Shown here in pieces: positions 43,401 to 51,798 of a stretch of 64,000 bases of DNA. How positions within the stretch are numbered: the first letter of the stretch is position 1; the number at the start of each line of letters is the position of its first letter. The notes under the pieces are model-generated. The model was not told the origin of the DNA. It worked only from the letters and a program-made list of their open reading frames with translations, and made no database searches. The position numbers and the translations under genes were made by a program. Origin of the DNA: Euryarchaeota archaeon UBA130 (GTDB lineage: Archaea > Thermoplasmatota > Poseidoniia > Poseidoniales > Thalassarchaeaceae); assembly GCA_002505775.1 (NCBI GenBank), contig DAVY01000009.1, forward strand, positions 103,807 to 167,806. Direction: 5' to 3'.

Positions 43401-43661
43401 GAATCCAGAATCTTCCAGTATGTCACTGGTATGTGTGAACATCTCCACGGCCCCTCCCTGATATGACGTGATTGCAACTGCGTGAGCATCCTCTTGGATT
43501 GCGGCTCTAGCCACTTCATCAGCTCCCCTGTCGTGGCCTAAGTGAATCACTTCACACCCCTGACTCTGCAGAATCCTCCTGAATATGCCTATTGCCGCGT
43601 CGTGGCCATCAAAGATAGCTGCGGCAGTGATGACTCGAAGAGGCAACTGGCCACCCGCCAT
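40410..43661 (-). CDS. icmF: Fused acyl-CoA mutase IcmF (B12 domain, MeaB-type GTPase, mutase)
   Basis: About 1083 aa from ATG 43661; the 32 further residues of the open frame are not family-like. Order: B12-binding domain (residues 1-140, AIFDGHDAAIGIF, VAITSYQGG, LFGGGGGTI); G-protein chaperone (about 190-400) with P-loop GVTGTGGAGKSSL, VETSGIGQGND and NKFD; mutase TIM barrel (about 550-1083) with GVFPFRREDELPVRMFAGEG and HIDEAGANPI. Fusion of all three in one chain defines IcmF, the coenzyme-B12 isobutyryl-CoA/butyryl-CoA mutase with built-in chaperone; PFRRE and MFAGEG favour it over methylmalonyl-CoA mutase. Reaction specificity is inference. It may serve branched-chain or fatty acyl-CoA metabolism with the nearby acyl-CoA synthetase. 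Confidence 0.93.
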   Translation of the reverse strand: MAGGQLPLRVITAAAIFDGHDAAIGIFRRILQSQGCEVIHLGHDRGADEVARAAIQEDAHAVAITSYQGGAVEMFTHTSDILEDSGFGHVFLFGGGGGTILPHEIEHLKNSGIGRIYSPEDGRTMGLVGMVKDAMEEAGKINLMDASRFESLRDPVSADDHASVSKLLTMAENSTEQEFEKTLTRVRSVKGYEECPVLGVTGTGGAGKSSLMDEVMLRIRRDNPGAKVALLATDPTRKKTGGALLGDRIRMNSLSDSNLFMRSFASRDSGREIADCVGKAVKVCKAVGFDLVIVETSGIGQGNDAITEVSDVSMYVTTREYGAPSQLEKLAALDFADIVVLNKFDRAGAEDALIEIRKQFQRNREAFDESPESMPVIPTIASQFADAGVDRLWEAISEILNHEYGCNFTASVPRLGVDGLPTREPPIPPERQGYLAEVASAVRGYHSRTEEVSDSVRLVQRLEASAERLRKSGKISSVGDLEEEASEIRETVPTEAWGSLERFEAMAEAYRSGEASYTVRGREIPVKTTHETMSGTKVPRVALPTSEDWGERLKWIRKENVPGSFPYTGGVFPFRREDELPVRMFAGEGSAERTNKRYHFLSKDQDFNRLSVAFDSPSLYGNDPQERLDIFGKVCESGVSISTIDEMDKLFEGFDLCAPNTSVSMTINGNYWWHLAAFFKVAIRQQMKKFVDSEGREPTEDEASKIRADTLSTVRGTVQADQLKEAMGQNTLVFNLDTALKMMGDVAEFYVDNNVRNHYFVSISGYHIDEAGANPITQSALTLSNGLTYVELFKSRGLDADKFLRNFSWFFSNGMDPEYAVIGRVSRRIWAIAMRDLYGVGDRGQKLKYHIQSSGRSLHSQEFTWNDYRTTLQALYALSDNANSLHTNSRDEAFGTPTEDTVRDAVAIQLILAKEYGWLRNENPLQGSFIAEFLTDEVEEQVLRIFEEMHSRGGVLGALEVNYQRNRIQDEGMLYEHRKHTGETPIVGVNTFTDSEAESVSAENFDIEVTRSDEDEKRMVIERNVAFKKSNSAMAEIGIERLKEAARNGENLFEVMMEIVDFCTVGQVTQALFESGGKFRRNM

Positions 43662-43799
43662 GCTTTCCGGACAACACCACCAGACATGAAGCCGACGGAA
43701 GACGTAGAAATGTGGAATATAGACATCAATATGTTCGTAGACAATAATTCGGGTCATAATTCAAGAACCCAAGCATGAGGTGAACCGCGAGGCGAAGGC

Positions 43800-44246
43800 A
43801 TGCTGTGTCCAAGGGATGGTTCAGAACTGGTAGCACATACTGACCAAACCCGTTCAGCATTCATTGACCACGGCATCTCGCACTGCCCGAGTTGTTCAGG
43901 CATGCTTCTGAATGCTGACGCCGCCGCTAACTCCATGACTGAAAGTAAATTGAAGAAGATGCACGAAGCCTTCAGTAGCGACTGCGAGGAAGTCGACCTG
44001 GACTGTCCCTGTTGCAACTCAAAAATGAGGGTCAGGAATATTGTTTTCAAAAGAATAAATGGGACAGACATGGAACCTATCGAGATAGATGGATGTCCGG
44101 AGTGCAACACCTTCTGGTTCGATGCGGGGGAGCTACAGAGAATTGTCAATCCGGACAGTAAGCCGTATGATGATACTGCAGTGGAGTCGACAGCTCTGGC
44201 ATTGGCATTGGAAATACTACTACAACTTCCATTCGTGATTCTTTGA
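43800..44246 (+). CDS. zf-TFIIB-type zinc ribbon protein
   Basis: A 148-aa protein with two C-x2-C zinc ribbons: MLCPRDGSELVAHTD...SHCPSCSGMLLNADAAANSM and LDCPCCNSKMRVRNIVF...IDGCPECNTFWFDAGELQRIV. The last pattern (CPxCxxxWFDxGEL) is typical of small zf-TFIIB proteins of unknown function. A short hydrophobic C-terminus follows. It diverges from icmF across 138 bp. A related C-terminal ribbon appears in the 285-aa protein at 52.5 kb. Confidence 0.82.
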   Translation: MLCPRDGSELVAHTDQTRSAFIDHGISHCPSCSGMLLNADAAANSMTESKLKKMHEAFSSDCEEVDLDCPCCNSKMRVRNIVFKRINGTDMEPIEIDGCPECNTFWFDAGELQRIVNPDSKPYDDTAVESTALALALEILLQLPFVIL

Positions 44247-44870
44247 TCACAACCATCCGCTAGCCAGTATGCCAGCGAAAACGAACATTAAGATCCCCAT
44301 ACAGCCGTCTATGAGATGAGCGTTAGATCTGAGCCTATCAACACCATTTCCCGAACTTAGGATAGTGGCCACAGTAACGTACCATGTCCCATCTATGCCC
44401 ATTCCTAGCGCCCCCATCCCGAGAAGGGTTTCGATACTAACGTCTGCCTCAATGAAGGGGGCGTAGAGTGCGAGCATCCAAGCTAGGATTTTAGGATTGA
44501 ATAATGCAATCATGAAACCCTGGAAGAAGCCACTGGCCTCGGATGGTCCATCTTCCCTGTTTCCTTCAGGGGCCCGAGGTCCACTCAATGAGCTCTTGAT
44601 GAATCTGAAACCCAACCAAAGTAGGATGGCAACTCCTCCCCAATGAAGGACAAACTGGGCTCCCTCGTGCATTGACAGCGCGGTCGCCAGACCAAGTGCT
44701 GCAAGGAACGCGTATATCCCGAAACCGATCCCATGCCCCAGTCCAGTGGCAATCCCCTGTCTCCTCCCTCCTGAAATTGTATTGCTGAGTATCACAGCGA
44801 GGGAAGGTCCCGGGCTCATTGCCCCGAGCATGAACACGACCGCTAATGCGGCCCATGCCTCAGGACCCAT
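44247..44870 (-). CDS. LysE/RhtB-family exporter
   Basis: A 207-aa membrane protein with about six hydrophobic helices. The N-terminal GAMSPGPSLAVILSNTISGGRRQGIATGLGHGIGFGIYAFLAALGLA carries the LysE/RhtB signature (PGP, SGGRRxG). The family exports amino acids such as lysine, homoserine or threonine; the substrate cannot be assigned. It lies 9 bp after the acyl-CoA synthetase gene, so the pair is probably one transcript. Confidence 0.9.
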   Translation of the reverse strand: MGPEAWAALAVVFMLGAMSPGPSLAVILSNTISGGRRQGIATGLGHGIGFGIYAFLAALGLATALSMHEGAQFVLHWGGVAILLWLGFRFIKSSLSGPRAPEGNREDGPSEASGFFQGFMIALFNPKILAWMLALYAPFIEADVSIETLLGMGALGMGIDGTWYVTVATILSSGNGVDRLRSNAHLIDGCMGILMFVFAGILASGWL

Positions 44871-44879
44871 TCAACGACC

Positions 44880-46673
44880 TCAGGAGTACATTGCTTCTAT
44901 CTCAGATGACCAGTTCTCTCGAATCTGTTTCCTTCTAATCTTCAGGGTCGGAGTCAGCTCACCCTCATCCACACTCAAATCTCGAGGGAGTACTGTGAAC
45001 TTCTTCACTTGCTCGGGGTTGCTGAACTTCCCATTCAGCTCGGCAACTGCCACTTCGATCTGTTTGTACGTCTCACTTCCGACGGAGGTGTATTCTGACA
45101 AATCATGGCCCAACTCAGCAAGCTTAGCGAGTTGTTTTGCAGGGTCCTTAGGGACCTCTGTGGCACCATCAAGGCCATGGACGTCTCTGAGAATGGCGCC
45201 GACGTCAAGTGTGAAGAGGGCACTGCAGTACTTTCTGTTGTCTCCAATCAGCATGCATTGCGACACAACTGGGATGGATTTCATTGTCTCCTCAATCACT
45301 AACGGGGCTACATTCTTTCCCTGCGAGCTCACGTAGATTTCCTTCAGTCGACCCGTGACGTAAACGAATCCGTCCATGTCCATCTTGCCCAAATCTCCCG
45401 ATTTAAGCCACCCATCTTCCGTCATTGTGGCAGCTGTAGCCTCTGGATCCTTGTAGTAACCCGGCATTATGTGCCTTCCACTGAACTGGATTTCCCCATT
45501 GCCATTCTCATCAGGATCAGCAATCCTGAGTCCAGTTCCTTCGAAAGGCTTCCCTACTGAACCTATCCTATTGTGTGCTGGAGACCCCAGGGTAGCTCCA
45601 GCGGTAGTCTCAGTCATGCCATATCCCTCGAAAAGAGGTACTCCAAGCTTAGAGAATAGCTTGAGGATATCTGGATTGATCGGAGCAGCTCCAGTAACTG
45701 CAAACTTGACATTCGAAAAGCCAATCTTTCCCTTTGCCTTCTTTTTGATAATCCCACCTAGTCCTGGTACGCTGAGTAGCCATGTTGGAGGAAGTCCAGC
45801 GACTAGGTTGCTGTACACCTTCTCATAGATTCTCGGGACCCCAATAAAAAGAGCAGGCATCGCCTCCTTACAGTAGTCAATTGAGTGTAGCGGACTGTCG
45901 ACCACGGTCATGTGCATCGCGTCTCTAATCCAGAGATGATTATCTGCAACTTGACCGAATACATGTGCGCAAGGAAGCCAAGAAACATACCCATCTCCGG
46001 GATTGAATTTGGCTAGCTTTCCAATGCACTCTAACTCATAGTCGAAGTTATCGTGGGTCAGAACAACTCCCTTCGGATTTCCGGTTGTCCCAGAAGTGTA
46101 AATGAGGGCGGCTGTATCAGAGGGCTTGATTCCCGAGATCCTTTCCATAACTGCATCATCAGAGATTTTCGATCCCATTGACATGAAACTCTCCCAGTCA
46201 TGAGCATTCGGGTGATCAATAGCTTGCATTGAAGACATGGAAACGATGGCCTCTACCTTATCCAAGGAGGGCATGGCCTTCTCGAGGCGCTTCGTGCACA
46301 TTTTTTCTGGGTCTCCGTTATCCATAGGATTTGTACCCACAAAAACTACCTTTGAGTCCGAGTTACCAACTACCCATTCGACCTCGTCAGGTGAGCAAGT
46401 GTGGTAGACTCCTACCGCAGCACCGTTGCAAAAATTAGCAGCCGCGTAAGCCGCATACCATTCCATTCTATTGTATGAGTAAATGCTTAGGTTATCTCCA
46501 GGCTCAAAACCAATGGCAATCAGTGACTTTGCCATTTTCATAGTTACATCATAAAAATCCGACCATGTCATTCTTACCCAGTTTCCGGACTCATCTTTGT
46601 ATGACAGAGCTATAGCATTCGGCATGTTTACGGCGTTTGATTTCAGGTACTCGGGCGTCGTCTTGGCGTCCAT
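44880..46673 (-). CDS. Long-chain acyl-CoA synthetase (AMP-forming)
   Basis: A 597-aa adenylate-forming enzyme. Motifs: AALIYTSGTTGNPKGVVLTHDN (P-loop), FEGYGMTETTAGATLGSP, and the hinge YVTGRLKEIYVSSQGKNVAPLVIEETMKS with the conserved Arg. It activates fatty acids to acyl-CoA, using ATP. The N-terminal part starts MDAKTTPEYLKSNAVNMPNAIALSYKDESGNWVRMTW, with length typical for long-chain ACS. It is probably in an operon with the LysE exporter. Its product could feed beta-oxidation or the IcmF mutase. Confidence 0.94.
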   Translation of the reverse strand: MDAKTTPEYLKSNAVNMPNAIALSYKDESGNWVRMTWSDFYDVTMKMAKSLIAIGFEPGDNLSIYSYNRMEWYAAYAAANFCNGAAVGVYHTCSPDEVEWVVGNSDSKVVFVGTNPMDNGDPEKMCTKRLEKAMPSLDKVEAIVSMSSMQAIDHPNAHDWESFMSMGSKISDDAVMERISGIKPSDTAALIYTSGTTGNPKGVVLTHDNFDYELECIGKLAKFNPGDGYVSWLPCAHVFGQVADNHLWIRDAMHMTVVDSPLHSIDYCKEAMPALFIGVPRIYEKVYSNLVAGLPPTWLLSVPGLGGIIKKKAKGKIGFSNVKFAVTGAAPINPDILKLFSKLGVPLFEGYGMTETTAGATLGSPAHNRIGSVGKPFEGTGLRIADPDENGNGEIQFSGRHIMPGYYKDPEATAATMTEDGWLKSGDLGKMDMDGFVYVTGRLKEIYVSSQGKNVAPLVIEETMKSIPVVSQCMLIGDNRKYCSALFTLDVGAILRDVHGLDGATEVPKDPAKQLAKLAELGHDLSEYTSVGSETYKQIEVAVAELNGKFSNPEQVKKFTVLPRDLSVDEGELTPTLKIRRKQIRENWSSEIEAMYS

Positions 46674-46739
46674 GAGGCTTTACGGGACATCAGTCGACTT
46701 AACTCTTTACTAGAAATAAATGCAGTATTTTTCTTTGTT

Positions 46740-47471
46740 TTAGGGCAATACTGCCCGTACATTTTCGCGCCAGTCAGCCCCTCCATTCCTATTTGCGAGA
46801 GGGGATGCTGGAGATGGATGCCAGCAGCCTTTGACTTGGATGCCACTACCTTCCAACGCATTCAATGCCCGTCTTTCCGCAAATTTCCCGATCCCGATAA
46901 CACAGTCTGCATTCAAGGAATCCACTACCTCTTTCAGGTGCTTGTCACACCTCTGCAGTAGCTTTCTTGCAGTCATCCCGGAAATTTTGTCCGGAGTAAC
47001 ATTCACTCCCCTCTCGCCGTTAAGTAACATAAGAGGACAGTGGTTGACCAAGAACACTTTCTCGAAGATTCTGTCCGAGCTGCCATATGTCTCTGATAGA
47101 AGGCCCCAAATCCTTGTTCCAGATACCTCCTCTCTGGGGTATTCAAGGCCGATTACTGGCCTTTTGGGGTGAGGTGTTGATGGTTGCTTAACCGGAATGT
47201 TCCTTATTCCAAGGATGTCCCTCACCATGCTAGTTGCAGCGAAGGGTATCCCCATCTGCCCCATTCCATGTGGTCCCGGATTCATTCCGAGCATCACAGT
47301 CTTAGCGCCTCTTCCTCCGGAAATCTGAATGTACCGTTCATGAATATCCCATGCGTAATCCAGAGGGTTATAGACGCAGTCAACTGAACCCTCCTCGACA
47401 AGCATGGCCCCCAGCTCATCAGCGTCATCCCTGAGTCGGGAAGCAGAACTAATTAATCTCTCAATCGACAT
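46740..47471 (-). CDS. SMUG1-like uracil-DNA glycosylase
   Basis: A 243-aa UDG superfamily protein. Motif 1 is VMLGMNPGPHGMGQMGIPFAATS, the SMUG1 GMNPGPxGMxQxGVPFG pattern; mid-region VNHCPLMLLN; final motif KGCWHPSPASPLANRNGG supplies the catalytic/leucine-loop His. It removes uracil and hydroxymethyluracil from DNA. SMUG1 is otherwise mostly animal and scattered bacterial, so its occurrence in an archaeal contig is notable. The YbaK gene lies 7 bp upstream in the same operon. Confidence 0.88.
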   Translation of the reverse strand: MSIERLISSASRLRDDADELGAMLVEEGSVDCVYNPLDYAWDIHERYIQISGGRGAKTVMLGMNPGPHGMGQMGIPFAATSMVRDILGIRNIPVKQPSTPHPKRPVIGLEYPREEVSGTRIWGLLSETYGSSDRIFEKVFLVNHCPLMLLNGERGVNVTPDKISGMTARKLLQRCDKHLKEVVDSLNADCVIGIGKFAERRALNALEGSGIQVKGCWHPSPASPLANRNGGADWRENVRAVLP

Positions 47472-47478
47472 AATTCCA

Positions 47479-47952
47479 CTACTGTTTGATATCCTCTAAA
47501 GATGCGCCAGAAATATGCAATAGTGCTTCAGGTGAGATGGGGAAAACCGTCTGGGCCGTCCCTCCCGCTCCCCAAATTGTACCATATTGCATCAAATCCT
47601 CGTCCATCAAGACACGAGTTTTCTTGGTGTGTCCGAATGGAGGAACCCCTCCAACCCTATATCCTGTGTTTTCCTCCACATATTCTGGATCTGCCATACC
47701 CGGTTTGTAACCGAGGATCCTCTTCAGCTTTCGTTTTCTATCGACTCTGTTAGAACCAGATGTAATTACAACAACCGCGCACTCCTCACCAACAAACACC
47801 ACCGACTTCGCAATATGGGAGACTTCGCACCCAAGCTGATTTGCGGCATCTTGAGATGTCCTCGTTCCTTCCTCGTAGATCTTGGCATCGGCAGAGAAAC
47901 CCATCTCGAGACACTTGGACAGCCATAGCTCGTGACCATCCATGACGCCCAA
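47479..47952 (-). CDS. YbaK/ProX-type aminoacyl-tRNA deacylase
   Basis: A 157-aa editing-domain protein of the YbaK/EbsC type, which hydrolyses mischarged Cys-tRNA(Pro) or Ala-tRNA(Pro). Motifs: LGCEVSHIAKSVVF (conserved Lys in AKS), CAVVVITSGSNRVDRKRKLKRIL, and GGVPPFGH. ATG 47943 (MDGHELWL) is an alternative start. SMUG1 follows 7 bp downstream. It diverges from the PAP2-like gene. Confidence 0.9.
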   Translation of the reverse strand: MGVMDGHELWLSKCLEMGFSADAKIYEEGTRTSQDAANQLGCEVSHIAKSVVFVGEECAVVVITSGSNRVDRKRKLKRILGYKPGMADPEYVEENTGYRVGGVPPFGHTKKTRVLMDEDLMQYGTIWGAGGTAQTVFPISPEALLHISGASLEDIKQ

Positions 47953-47967
47953 AGGGGGCCATGAGTA

Positions 47968-49509
47968 TTGATGGTTAGGGATTCATTGAATACTAGCGGT
48001 CCTTATGGAATATGTGTAATATTCATGACTGGCTCATTACGGGGCAAGCTCATGTCGTGGCCCATCGGACCCTATGGGACGATAATGGCTTTTATCCTAA
48101 TTTCAACGATCCCTCTCAGAAACCTCCTTTCCAGGGATGAGAAGGAAGAGCGCCTCAAGCTCTCCGAATTGCCTGCTGAGATTAGGGAAAAGGGGTACAA
48201 GTGGCACATATCGCTATTTGTTGTCATGTACCTGTACAAGGCGGTGATTGACCACCACAATGAGCCGATTAAAGCCAGAGTTGGAGGCTACACACATTGG
48301 ATTCACTCAATAGAGGGGGATTTCACAATCTGGGCCCAGAACGCATTAAAGAGCGACATTCTTACCGATGCATTGTCCTTCCACTACCTCTATGTGTACC
48401 TGTTCACGATATGGTTTCTCCCGATTTACTTCATCATGGTAAAGGATCACGTGATGGCCGACAAGGCCACTTTGAATTACTTTGTAATTTATGTCCTAGC
48501 AGTACCGATGTACCTGTTCTTCAACGTGGAAGTCACAAGCTCTTTCATTCCTGGCATGGAGGCGTTGCTCTACCACGATTCATGGTACCTCGAGTTCTTC
48601 ACGAATAATGACCCCATGGACAATGGCTTTCCAAGCTTGCATTTCGGCTTACCTATTGGACTGTTGATCATCAATAGATTGCACTGCAGGGATCTCGGGA
48701 TATCCATCAGGGACTGGAGGCATAGGGAACTCGATATGTTTGTGATGGTCAATGTTGGAATCTACTTCTTCAGCATACAGTATCTTGGAATCCATTGGAT
48801 AACTGATGTTGTTCCTGGTTTGATACTTGGTGGAATATGTGCTATTTTCTGTCACAGCTGGCAACCAATTCTACGAAACAGGCCCGTGCATGGATGGAAG
48901 TCGCTAGTTCCGAACAAAAGGGCACTCTCGACTGCGACAATTTTCACCATCCTATGTGCCAGTCTAATGGTAAACGCAATAGTTGACGGTCCCGGAGCAG
49001 ATGATGAGGTGCCTAATTTCAGGTTGGGTGAGGGCGATTTCATCATCGATACAATAGAGGTCCACAGTTTATCCCATCCTGTGACAGTGGAGGTGACAAA
49101 CCTTGCAAGCTCCCCCTCGGCCGGGCCCCAGGAGGGGATGCTAACCTGCGTCATTACCGCTAGGAGCGAGGTTGTAGACTTCTTCGAAAGAGGAGGATTC
49201 TCCGAGGGGCATGATTTCTCTGGTCTTCTGGAGGTACCCCACCATTCGAACCACACGATTGGCCCCGGGGAATCAGTGGCCACTGCAGTCGATACGAAGA
49301 CAATCTTCGACACTCATCTGGTAATCTGCTCTTCAGACCAATCATCCATGGAATTAAGGATAAACATGCACTATTTCGATGATGAGCTGATTTGGTCTGC
49401 TGTTGTGGTGTCATTACCCGCCTTCTTTATTGTAGGCCTGGTAATTGATTCCAGGAGGGAGCAATCAAGTCACATTGAAGGCGAAGATTCCACCCATGTA
49501 GACTCCTGA
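47968..49509 (+). CDS. PAP2-superfamily membrane phosphatase/transferase
   Basis: A 513-aa protein with about seven hydrophobic segments in the first 330 residues and a soluble C-terminal domain, then one last membrane helix (WSAVVVSLPAFFIVGLVI) before a short tail. The acid phosphatase core is DNGFPSLHFGLPIGL (catalytic His region) and YLGIHWITDVVPG (second His and Asp), as in inositol-phosphorylceramide-synthase-like PAP2 proteins. It acts on a lipid phosphate or phospho-head-group at the outer face. The frame begins at ATG 47968, 15 bp from the divergent YbaK gene; internal starts (48024 MTGSL, 48051 MSWPI) are possible. The 3' end overlaps by 45 bp with the convergent 142-aa gene. Confidence 0.82.
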   Translation: MMVRDSLNTSGPYGICVIFMTGSLRGKLMSWPIGPYGTIMAFILISTIPLRNLLSRDEKEERLKLSELPAEIREKGYKWHISLFVVMYLYKAVIDHHNEPIKARVGGYTHWIHSIEGDFTIWAQNALKSDILTDALSFHYLYVYLFTIWFLPIYFIMVKDHVMADKATLNYFVIYVLAVPMYLFFNVEVTSSFIPGMEALLYHDSWYLEFFTNNDPMDNGFPSLHFGLPIGLLIINRLHCRDLGISIRDWRHRELDMFVMVNVGIYFFSIQYLGIHWITDVVPGLILGGICAIFCHSWQPILRNRPVHGWKSLVPNKRALSTATIFTILCASLMVNAIVDGPGADDEVPNFRLGEGDFIIDTIEVHSLSHPVTVEVTNLASSPSAGPQEGMLTCVITARSEVVDFFERGGFSEGHDFSGLLEVPHHSNHTIGPGESVATAVDTKTIFDTHLVICSSDQSSMELRINMHYFDDELIWSAVVVSLPAFFIVGLVIDSRREQSSHIEGEDSTHVDS

Positions 49510-49893
49510 AGCAGCCCCTAGGCCTAACCAGACCCCTATCCTGAATGCCGGATAGGCCTTCCTCCATACGAAAATGGATTCACGGACCCATATCAGTATC
49601 ACTGGCACGAACCAGACGAAGAAAATAAGCTGCGGCAGCAGGGAGAACAGTATTGAGGAAAGGGATCCGAGAAACATCTCAGCTTTAGCATCGAATCTAC
49701 CTTGCAAGAAACAAATCGCTAAACAAGCGACTGTCGCAATAGCGAACGGAGCGAACAAAGAGAATTTCGACTCGGTAGTCAAGTATTCGGACTCAACTAG
49801 ATATGGGAGGCAACCGGACACGAAGCCCAAGATACTGGGAATCGCCACAGGCCACAGTGGAGGCTTGTCCCACTTCACGACTGCGCGCCTCAT
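49465..49893 (-). CDS. Four-helix membrane protein, unknown
   Basis: A 142-aa protein with four hydrophobic segments (WPVAIPSILGFVSGCLPYL, FSLFAPFAIATVACLAICFL, FLGSLSSILFSLLPQLIFFVWFVPVILIW, IGVWLGLGAASGVYMGGIF). No family recognised. Its 3' end overlaps the PAP2 gene by 45 bp, tail to tail. It diverges from amnB with a 65-bp intergenic region. Confidence 0.7.
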   Translation of the reverse strand: MRRAVVKWDKPPLWPVAIPSILGFVSGCLPYLVESEYLTTESKFSLFAPFAIATVACLAICFLQGRFDAKAEMFLGSLSSILFSLLPQLIFFVWFVPVILIWVRESIFVWRKAYPAFRIGVWLGLGAASGVYMGGIFAFNVT

Positions 49894-49958
49894 TTCTCAC
49901 CAATGAAGTCTGGTATTTCTCCGAAAGGTTTTCTTTAGATTTCTTCATCTCAGACAAC

Positions 49959-50864
49959 ATGCCAAAAGGGGAAATCGTACTCGGATGCCTCGCTCCTCAC
50001 CCGCCTCACGTTGTTTACGCTGAGAACCCAGAACAGAACGAGCCAGTCTCAGAGGGTGGCTGGGAGACCCTAAGGTGGGGCTATAACAGGCTCGCTAGGA
50101 AACTGAAGTCGATAGACTATGACGCCCTTGTGATTTTTACTCCTCACTGGCAGACATACATAGGAACGCACTTCCTGGGTCTCCCTGAGTTCAAGTCCAA
50201 GTCAGTAGACCCCGTATTCCCAAACATATTCAGGTACAACTACGATATCAAAGTCGATGTAGACCTAGCAGAAAAAATGCGTGAGAAGGCATCGGAGCAC
50301 GGGATTATTACCAAGATGATGAGGAATCAGGACTTCAGAGTGGACTACGGGACCATCACTTCGTGCCACATGCTCAACCCAGACTGGGACAAACCCATCG
50401 TGACCATTAGCAGTAACAGGAATGCCCACTACTACTCTGCAGAAGTCATGAATGAGCAGGCCGCTGCTCTTGGAAGGGCTTGTGCTGAGGCAATAGAGGA
50501 GAGCGGAAAAAAGGTGGTTATGATCAGTAGCCACAGCCTCTCCCACAGGCACTTCGTGACGGAGTCACCGCTTCCAGAGGATATGAGCAAGGAGCACATA
50601 TACAACCACAGTCAGTACGTTTGGGACATGAAGCTGGTCGATCTGATGAGGGAGGGCAAGATGAGGGAGCTAATCGACATCCTTCCTGAATTTACTGAGC
50701 AGACTATAGCCGAGACTGAAGCAGGAGGACTCACTTGGATGATGGCAGCGATGGGATTCCCTGACTACTCTGCTGAAATCTATGGATACCAGTCCGTAAT
50801 TGGGACTGGTAATCTCGTAGCCGCATGGGACCCTAATAGCGTCACTAGAGAGATAGTACTCTGA
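49959..50864 (+). CDS. 2-Aminophenol 1,6-dioxygenase beta subunit-like (catalytic)
   Basis: A 301-aa class III extradiol dioxygenase (LigB superfamily) that closely resembles AmnB: GEIVLGCLAPHPPHVVYAENPEQNEP, SGKSVDP-like KSVDPVFPNIFRYNYD, MMRNQDFRVDYGTITSCH, and GYQSVIGTGNLV. Candidate Fe(II) ligands H14, H63 (FTPHWQ) and E252, and acid-base H196 (SLSH) match AmnB numbering with an offset of one. It opens an aromatic ring with a hydroxyl and an amino or hydroxyl group using O2. The open frame from 49803 adds 52 residues that are not family-like, so ATG 49959 is chosen. The alpha subunit follows 10 bp later. Substrate could be 2-aminophenol or a related ring. Confidence 0.92.
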   Translation: MPKGEIVLGCLAPHPPHVVYAENPEQNEPVSEGGWETLRWGYNRLARKLKSIDYDALVIFTPHWQTYIGTHFLGLPEFKSKSVDPVFPNIFRYNYDIKVDVDLAEKMREKASEHGIITKMMRNQDFRVDYGTITSCHMLNPDWDKPIVTISSNRNAHYYSAEVMNEQAAALGRACAEAIEESGKKVVMISSHSLSHRHFVTESPLPEDMSKEHIYNHSQYVWDMKLVDLMREGKMRELIDILPEFTEQTIAETEAGGLTWMMAAMGFPDYSAEIYGYQSVIGTGNLVAAWDPNSVTREIVL

Positions 50865-50874
50865 GGTGTTTGAG

Positions 50875-51798
50875 ATGGAAGACGCTGAGGTACTTTTCGG
50901 AATCTACTGCCCCCCTCACCCTCAGCCTCTGCTGTCTCCGGACGCCAACCATGGATATTCCAAACTCAGGGCGGCCTTCGAAACCTGCAGAGAGAGGATA
51001 GAGCAGAGCGATGCCGACCTCCTTATTGTCTACTCCACCACTTGGCCCAGTATAATAGGGCATCAAATCCAAGCTCACCCCGAACCAGAGTGGGTTCACG
51101 TTGACGATGACTTCCACTATCTGGGAAGCATGCCTTACAAATTCAAAATGGACGTGGACTTCGCCGAATGCCTAGTCGACTCTGCCAAGTCCAGAGGGCT
51201 ACATTCCCGAACAATAGCTTACGATGGATTCCCAATAGACACTGGTTCTGTTGTCGCCCTTAAGCTACTTAACCCTGACAATAGAATCCCCGCATGTATC
51301 GTTTCAAGCAACATGTACGCAAACAGATCTGAGACAATTGTTCTAGGCAAATCCATCAGGGACGCCTTATCGAAGCAGAAGAAGAAGGCAGTTGTTGTCG
51401 TGGTCTCGAGCCTGTCCAATAGGATGTTTACAGAGCACATAGACCCCACAGAGGATCGCATCCACAGTCCCAAGGATGACGAATGGAACAGGAAGATACT
51501 CGAGTTCTTCGCCGATGGCAGGCTTGAGGACCTGTCCCAGCTTTCTAGGGAGATTCACGGTCAGATAAGGGTTCAGAAGGTAGTGGCTTACAAGCCGGCC
51601 TGGTGGATGGCCGCCACCATGGGACAGCACAACAACTACGATGGCGAGGTCCTCGCCTACGAGGCTCTACACGGCTCAGGGGGGGCGGTAGTGACACTGA
51701 CACCGTCCACAGGCTCAGTAGGCGACAAGGAATTCGATGAGGACGATGTCGAGTACTACCACGGAGACAGAGACGTTCTGACCAAGGGGATGCTCTGA
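50875..51798 (+). CDS. 2-Aminophenol 1,6-dioxygenase alpha subunit-like (non-catalytic)
   Basis: A 307-aa paralogue of the preceding LigB-fold protein. It keeps H15 (IYCPPHPQP) but has Thr56 in VYSTTWPSIIG at the place of the second metal-ligand histidine (FTPHW in the beta subunit), so it cannot bind iron as the beta subunit does; AmnA-type alpha subunits likewise lack activity and stabilise the heterotetramer. ATG 50875 follows a GAGGTG Shine-Dalgarno at 50864-50869; GTG 50866 is an alternative. Its stop overlaps the start of the deaminase gene (TGATG). Confidence 0.88.
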   Translation: MEDAEVLFGIYCPPHPQPLLSPDANHGYSKLRAAFETCRERIEQSDADLLIVYSTTWPSIIGHQIQAHPEPEWVHVDDDFHYLGSMPYKFKMDVDFAECLVDSAKSRGLHSRTIAYDGFPIDTGSVVALKLLNPDNRIPACIVSSNMYANRSETIVLGKSIRDALSKQKKKAVVVVVSSLSNRMFTEHIDPTEDRIHSPKDDEWNRKILEFFADGRLEDLSQLSREIHGQIRVQKVVAYKPAWWMAATMGQHNNYDGEVLAYEALHGSGGAVVTLTPSTGSVGDKEFDEDDVEYYHGDRDVLTKGML

